Positions 59,961-64,000 of a DNA stretch of 64,000 nucleotides are shown here, one piece after another. Made by a program: the position numbers and the translations under genes. Positions within the stretch are counted from its first letter, which is position 1, and each line of letters starts with the position of its first letter. Under the pieces are notes generated by a model. The model saw nothing but the letters and a program-made list of their open reading frames with translations, searched no databases and was not told the DNA's origin. Source of the DNA: Streptomyces apocyni. GTDB lineage: Bacteria; Actinomycetota; Actinomycetes; Streptomycetales; Streptomycetaceae. The stretch covers positions 1 through 64,000 of the forward strand of contig NZ_WHOM01000064.1 of NCBI RefSeq assembly GCF_009739465.1, given 5' to 3'.

Positions 59961-60600
59961 CTAGCCGGATTTCTCACCGTCTTGGGCGAGTTTGTACAGC
60001 TCAGCGAAGAGCCCGCCAAGATCCATCAGCGTCTGGAAGTCGCCTTCCTCTCGCACGCGGCCGCCGTCGAGGACGATGATGCGGTCGGCGATGCGGGCGT
60101 TGATGACGAGGTGTTCGGCGCGTGGGTCCATCGCGCTGGTCGGCTCGTCGAGCATCAGCATGGCGGCGTCGCGGTAGAACGCTCTGGCGACCGCGATGCG
60201 CTGTCACTGGCCGCCGGAGAGGTCGGTGCCGCCCCAGTTGGAGCTGGCCACGAGGGTGTCGAGGCCGTATGGCACCTTCGCGATGACGCTGTCCGCGCCG
60301 GCCGCCTTCGCGGCGTCCAGGAGCAGGGCGTCGTCGGCGGTGCGGGGCTGGCCGAGGTGGATGTTGGCGCGCAAGTCCATAGGCCAGCGCGTGTAGTCCT
60401 GCGGGACCAGGCCGACCCGGGACCACACGCTGTGCGGGTCGGCCTCGGCGAGGTCGGTGCCGTCCCAGGTGACCGTGCCACCGGCGTCCGCGACGCGCAG
60501 TCCGGTGAGCAGAGCGGACAGGGTGGTCTTGCCGCTGCCGTTCTCGCCGACCAGCGCGATCAGTTCGCCCTGGCGCAGGGAGAGGGAGACGCCGTCGACC
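59961..60600 (-). pseudogene. ABC-transporter ATPase domain, nonsense and deletion
   Basis: Reading leftward: DGVSLSLRQGELIALVGENG, Walker A GENGSGKTTLSALL, Q-loop VGLVPQDYTRWPMDLRANIH, signature DLSGGQ, then a TGA where relatives have Trp (SGGQWQRI), then QRIAVARAFYRDAAMLMLDE with Walker B and DEPTSAMDPRAEH. The H-loop (VLLITHR) is absent: HLVI joins directly to NARIADRIIVLDGGRV, so about 20 residues are deleted. The permease half is missing too. It resembles the ATPase end of exporter-type ABC proteins. Dead gene. Confidence 0.75.
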
Positions 60601-60800
60601 GCCGGGGCGTCGACGGCACCGTGCGCGCCGACGCCCAGTTCTACGCGGGCCCCGAGTCGGCGGTGTTCCTGTACGCGGTGACGGGCGAGCCCGGCGCCGA
60701 CCCGCAGCCTGAGCCCGCGCCGTACGCGGTGCTGGAGTTCGGGCCGCGCGGCGGCGTCCGCCGACGGCCCCTCGCCCCGGCCACGGCGGGCCCGCAGTGA
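60577..60800 (+). pseudogene. C-terminal fragment of an unrecognised protein
   Basis: The frame reads GVDGTVRADAQFYAGPESAV, then AVTGEPGADPQPEPAPYAVL and a stop that overlaps the start of the integrase fragment. Composition is natural, but no domain is recognised and its beginning is replaced by the antisense ABC remnant. Confidence 0.35.
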
Positions 60801-61066
60801 GCAGCATGGACGCGTATCTGGGCTGGAGTCGGCTCGCCCACCAGGCCGATTGCGCCCGCCCCGGCTGGGAGGTGGTGGAGGTGGTCGACGAGGGTGACGC
60901 TCCCGGCCCCGGCGCGGTCGCCGTGCCCGACCCGGTGGCCGACGTGCTCGCTGCGCTGGACACGAAGGCTGAGGACCTGCACGCGTCCCGGCCGGACAAG
61001 ACCACGTCCGGGTACGCCCGGGACTGGGAGCTGTGGGGCGAGTTCCACGACTGGCTCGCCGAGCAG
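60797..61066 (+). pseudogene. tyrosine-recombinase/integrase N-terminal fragment
   Basis: From GTG 60797 the frame gives MSSMDAYLGWSRLAHQADCA and then LDTKAEDLHASRPDKTTSGY, ARDWELWGEFHDWLAEQ. The last part is the SAM-like core-binding start of tyrosine recombinases (KT..GY.RDW..F..W). The catalytic domain is missing: similarity ends near 61066, where the sequence becomes AT-richer. A truncated integrase remnant. Confidence 0.5.
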
Positions 61067-61463
61067 AGACGACACATCATCTACGGGCACAGCGAGACCA
61101 TCAATCATCGCGAAACCTCTGCCACAGCACGAACGTGAAGTTTTGGAAGCGGCGGTACACAGTTGTGTGCTCGAAGAAGAATCAGCAATGTACTTCCAGA
61201 AGGCATCACCTCATGTGAAATGCGAGGTGATGGTAAATCTAGCGAACCAAAGAAGAAGTACATCGAGGCGATGTATTTGGTGAGACCTCTGGAATCACCG
61301 ATAGGTAATGCTAGTCTGGTCAGGCAACGATGGAGATGTCATCCTCATCGGGGCAGTCCACACAACAGTGGACCCCACGCCATCCTGCTAAGAGAACGTG
61401 GGGCCACTACGGCAAGGGACTAGGGGTGTCCACCCCGGCCAGGGCGGACACTCCTCATCCGGG
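61067..61463. other. AT-richer island with inverted repeats
   Basis: Bases 61130-61330 are much less GC-rich than the rest of the window and lack a natural frame. Near-perfect inverted repeats follow: GTGGACCCCACG (61368-61379) with CGTGGGGCCAC (61397-61407), and AGGGGTGTCC (61422-61431) with GGACACTCCT (61446-61455). The second lies just past the small gene ending at 61464 and may be its terminator. Confidence 0.45.
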
Positions 61464-61610
61464 TCAGTCCCAGAGGATCAGGAACAGCACGTACACTGTC
61501 CTGACCACCCAAAACACGGGACGCGCGACCCGGACCACGCGGCGCAGACTGCTCGCGCGCCGGTCCCTTGCCGATGCTTCTGCCCCACCCGGGGCAGCTT
61601 CATCGGCCAT
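61464..61610 (-). CDS. 48-residue single-pass membrane protein
   Basis: From ATG 61610 the product is MADEAAPGGAEASARDRRAS, SLRRVVRVARPVFWVVRTVY, VLFLILWD. It has an acidic then basic N-terminus and one hydrophobic C-terminal helix (about 31-47). AAAGGA lies about nine bases upstream; ATG 61619 is an alternative. A dyad precedes it and a hairpin follows its stop, so it looks like an independent gene. Function unknown. Confidence 0.5.
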   Translation of the reverse strand: MADEAAPGGAEASARDRRASSLRRVVRVARPVFWVVRTVYVLFLILWD

Positions 61611-61620
61611 GCCTTCCATC

Positions 61621-61642
61621 CTTTCCGCGGAATCCGCGAAAG
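61621..61642. promoter_or_regulatory. dyad before the 48-residue gene
   Basis: CTTTCCGCGG and CCGCGAAAG flank AAT: a near-perfect inverted repeat (one base short) lying 11 bases upstream of the start codon. Possible operator. Confidence 0.4.
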
Positions 61643-62126
61643 GGCCACCGCCTCGTGCGGCGACCTCCTCATAAAGGCTACCAGTGAGGGTGGACTAGAT
61701 CCCCCAATTGGCGGGTCCGGATATGCGCCGGGAGCTCCCCGTCCGGGTAATTCAGAAGCCCGCATCCCGTATTTCTGCAGGTGAATGGGCGAGAGTCTTC
61801 CCGGGGGCCTGCCGTCCGCGACCGGCACCTGTTTGTACTTGTCGATGTAGATGATGACTCCAGGGCTGCCCGTCGGGACGTCTTCGTCGCGGAGAAGAGC
61901 CCGCCCGCGGCGCCACGCCCAGGCCGACGGCCGCCGCCTCTCGGGACCGGCCCCAGGAACGTCACGCGCCGGGCAGAGCACCTCCCTCGCCGAGCGCGCG
62001 CAGCACAGCGGCCGGGACATTGCCGGGGCGGCCCGCCGGGACAGCTCGCGCCCCGTTTGCCCGGGGTGTACGCGGTGCGCAGGGCCGCACGGAGCTTCTC
62101 CAGTGCTGCGGCCTCCGCAGCCCGCT
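61643..62126. other. intergenic; holds an out-of-frame tail of the next gene
   Basis: About 480 bases without an intact gene. Immediately left of 62160, a minus-strand frame RFGEVLKRAAEAAALEKLRA ALRTAYTPGKRG continues the product of the HTH gene at 62127-63167 in another frame. It reads naturally to about 62050. Confidence 0.4.
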
Positions 62127-63167
62127 TCAGCACCTCGCCGAAGCGCGCTCCCCGGACGGGGCAATCAGGGTCTCCATGACGGCCTGGAAGCGGTGCAGGT
62201 CGTCGGCCCACCCGGGGATCACCAGGTACTGCACGGTGCTGATGGCGATCGCGACTTCCCCGGCCGCTCCGTTCGGCGCGAGGCCACCCACCCGGACCCA
62301 CTGGTCCCACATCACGTCGGACATCAGGTGATGGACGAGCTCCGGCTGCTGCACGGCCCGAGTCCACAGCACCGCGAGCGTGCCGGATGCCTTCGTGCAG
62401 GCGCGGACCGCCGCGCACAGCAGCCGGTCGTCTGCCTGCTCGATCTCCCGCATCAGCCCGCGGAGGCCGTCGGCCATGGGGGACTGGGCCATCAGGTCGA
62501 CGCCCGCGAGTTCGGCCTCGCGATGGGCGGTCCGCATACGCTTGATCGTCTCCTTGCCCTCCGGCCAGGTGGCCTCCCACGACTCCATCAGGCCCTCGAA
62601 GCCCACATCTGCCGCCCCACCGACCATCATGCGCGCCCCCGGTTCCGTGAGGGCCCGGTGGAAGAGGTTCGGCACCGAACGGGTCGGAGGCAGCTCGACA
62701 CCGGCCTTGGCCGCGTGCTCGCGCAGCGTTCCATCCAGGTCCCGGCGCGGGGAACGGCGGTTGTTGAGCAGCTGCGCCGCGAGTGCCTCCCGCGCCTCGA
62801 ACGCGGAGTCGGAGTCCCCGCTGGGCACCTGCTCCACGTCGAGCCCGGCCCGTTCCACGGGCCTGCGCAAAGAGGTGAGCAGCGCCTTCCGCAGGCGCTC
62901 GGCGGTGTCCGGGGTGTCGGCGAGCGCCCAGCAGACCCATCCCGCCCAGCTGACGCTTCGGCCCTGCCCCGACGCGCGGACCAGACCGATGGTGAGGTGC
63001 ACGACCTCGGAACGGACGGAACCATCGGGGTCGCGCCATTCCTTGGTTCTCGGTAGCCACAGCTGCTGACGCCACCGCTCCAGCTGCGTCGCGGTCACGC
63101 GGTACCCGTACTTGTCCACCTCGGCGATCAGCGCGAGTTCGAGACGGGACGGCTTCGTACGGGGCAT
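62127..63167 (-). CDS. putative DNA-binding protein, possibly frameshifted at its end
   Basis: A 346-residue protein, AGGAG before ATG 63167. The N-terminus LELALIAEVDKYGYRVTATQ LERWRQQLWLP looks like a winged or MerR-like HTH. The rest is a helical domain without a family name (SAFEAREALAAQLLNNRRSP, GLRGLMREIEQADDRLLCAA). The last residues ERASARC lie where a natural continuation (RFGEVLKRAAEAAALEKLRA) exists in another frame, so the true protein may be about 35 residues longer. It follows the small membrane protein in one operon. Confidence 0.6.
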   Translation of the reverse strand: MPRTKPSRLELALIAEVDKYGYRVTATQLERWRQQLWLPRTKEWRDPDGSVRSEVVHLTIGLVRASGQGRSVSWAGWVCWALADTPDTAERLRKALLTSLRRPVERAGLDVEQVPSGDSDSAFEAREALAAQLLNNRRSPRRDLDGTLREHAAKAGVELPPTRSVPNLFHRALTEPGARMMVGGAADVGFEGLMESWEATWPEGKETIKRMRTAHREAELAGVDLMAQSPMADGLRGLMREIEQADDRLLCAAVRACTKASGTLAVLWTRAVQQPELVHHLMSDVMWDQWVRVGGLAPNGAAGEVAIAISTVQYLVIPGWADDLHRFQAVMETLIAPSGERASARC

Positions 63168-63169
63168 GG

Positions 63170-63343
63170 TCAGCTCCTACGGTCCGGGTTTCCGGTGGAC
63201 ATGACGGCGTAGACGGCAGCCGCCGTTCCCAGGGCGCTCGCCCACGCCTGATTCTGCGCCGCCACGACGCCGGTGACGGCCACCAGGAGCAGGACGACCA
63301 GGCGGTGGCCCTCGCCACCCGGTGCGAACGGGTTGCTGTTCAT
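63170..63343 (-). CDS. 57-residue membrane protein
   Basis: ATG 63343 has GGAAGGA nine bases upstream. Product MNSNPFAPGGEGHRLVVLLL, VAVTGVVAAQNQAWASALGT, AAAVYAVMSTG: two hydrophobic stretches (about 14-28 and 34-50), holin-like in size only. Its stop codon lies within the ribosome-site region of the DNA-binding gene, so the two are co-expressed. Confidence 0.55.
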   Translation of the reverse strand: MNSNPFAPGGEGHRLVVLLLVAVTGVVAAQNQAWASALGTAAAVYAVMSTGNPDRRS

Positions 63344-63719
63344 GTGCACGAATCCTTCCGATGAGTCGCTGCCCGGGCGTTCCGGGGAGGGCAGACGCGT
63401 CGACCGGAGTTCCGGAACGGCTCTGCACACCTATCTCCCCATGCCGTCACGGACGAAGTGCATGAAACCTCGCGGGGTATGTCCCGCCCGCCAAGGCCCC
63501 AGTTCGCAGATCGTTGGCGCGTTCACGGGACCGCTGTCAGTACCGGTCGCTACCGTGGTGACGCACGGCCCGCGCACGGCCAAGCCGAGCCTCAGCCCCT
63601 CGCGGGCCTGCCCGTCGACCAGTGGGGCAACCTCGACACCGCGCGGCTGTCGCCCGACGGCTGCGGCCGGGCCATCTCCCGCTCGGCGAAGGACGCGGGC
63701 CTGGCAGCCCGGCGCGAAG
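63344..63719. other. intergenic, no gene seen
   Basis: About 375 bases upstream of the small membrane gene. A plus-strand frame reads LAGLPVDQWGNLDTARLSPD around 63600, which may be a scrap of a gene, but I cannot name it. Confidence 0.3.
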
Positions 63720-64000
63720 AAGGCCATCCAGGACATTTGCAACGCCGAGGACCGCGAGTACGCCGCACAGGCGATCAAAACGTTCGAGGAGCTCTACGGC
63801 GCGAAGTCCCCCAAGGCGGTCAAAAAGATCACCGACGATCAGGAGGAACTGCTGGCGTTCTTCGATTCTCCTGCCGAGCACTAGTTCCAACTGCGGACCA
63901 CGAACCATTGAGTCGACCTTCGCCACAGTCCGCCTGCGCATCAAGGTCACCCGCGGCGTCGGCTCCCGCACCGCAGCCCTGGCCATGGTTTTCAAACTCG
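63720..64000 (+). pseudogene. IS256-family (mutator) transposase remnant, cut by window end
   Basis: The frame AKKAIQDICNAEDREYAAQA, IKTFEELYGAKSPKAVKKIT and ELLAFFDSPAEH matches IS256-type transposases. A TAG at 63882 stands where relatives have Trp (EHWIHLRTTNPIE). Beyond it LRTTN is visible, two bases are missing, and IESTFATVRLRIKVTRGVGS continues in another frame to the window edge. It carries a nonsense codon and a frameshift and lacks the N-terminal two thirds. Confidence 0.72.

Noticed and set aside
61368..61455. Inverted repeats as a replicon telomere
   Set aside because: They lack the closely packed palindromes starting with CCCGCGGAGCGGG known from Streptomyces telomeres, and genes continue on both sides.
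61678..63318. 546-codon minus-strand frame
   Set aside because: Shadow of the DNA-binding gene except for a short stretch near 62050-62160, which is described separately.

Overview
The window looks like Streptomyces (or a close relative). GC is very high, third codon positions are nearly all G or C, GTG starts are common, and many neighbouring genes share ATGA stop/start overlaps. A tap-type telomere-associated gene, a terminal-protein-like gene and a Tn7/Tn5053-type transposition operon suggest a linear plasmid or the accessory arm of a linear chromosome. No rRNA, tRNA or housekeeping operon was seen.

Layout. 0-6.4 kb: an IS5-type element with a decayed transposase, two small type I-E-like CRISPR arrays (1.64-1.85 and 5.55-5.70 kb), a broken cas3 start beside the first array, a large STAND NTPase and an IS1182 remnant. 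6.4-12.9 kb: a gene graveyard (carrier-protein/serine-hydrolase, FAD oxidase, class II tRNA-synthetase-like, EACC1-like and NACHT pieces) around one intact cluster: a class III nucleotide cyclase, a membrane protein, a small exported protein and a divergent Crp-type regulator. 12.9-22.6 kb: a nuclease plus TIR-like/nuclease pair, a frameshifted Mrr-like nuclease with a tetranucleotide tract, a two-gene membrane protein/AbiTii module, a broken TnsA/VRR-like nuclease and a PadR-HD-membrane operon. 22.6-30.5 kb: a nuclease-NACHT protein, a helicase-nuclease and a 5'-nucleotidase. 30.7-37.3 kb: a transposition operon on the minus strand (TnsA-like, TniA, TniB, TniQ, endonuclease VII-like).

38.1-51.2 kb is the most replicon-like part: tap behind a 20-codon leader ORF, a two-SANT protein, an autoregulated-looking HTH gene, a 710-residue protein with family-B-polymerase-like motifs followed at once by a terminal-protein-like gene, a sigma-like factor, several small regulators and a UvrD-type helicase. 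51.3-64 kb: a second STAND protein with recently expanded TPRs and its small partner, a HAD-like gene, small proteins, XRE and coiled-coil genes, then a mosaic of ABC-transporter, integrase and IS256 remnants.

How the genes fit together. The window combines replicon-end maintenance, transposition and many conflict-type genes (STAND/NACHT NTPases, nucleases, AbiTii, cyclase). In three two-gene modules both partners carry a similar short Gly/Asn/Asp-rich tag. Many broken genes differ from a clean frame by one base, so some pseudogene calls could be assembly errors; this is noted where relevant.
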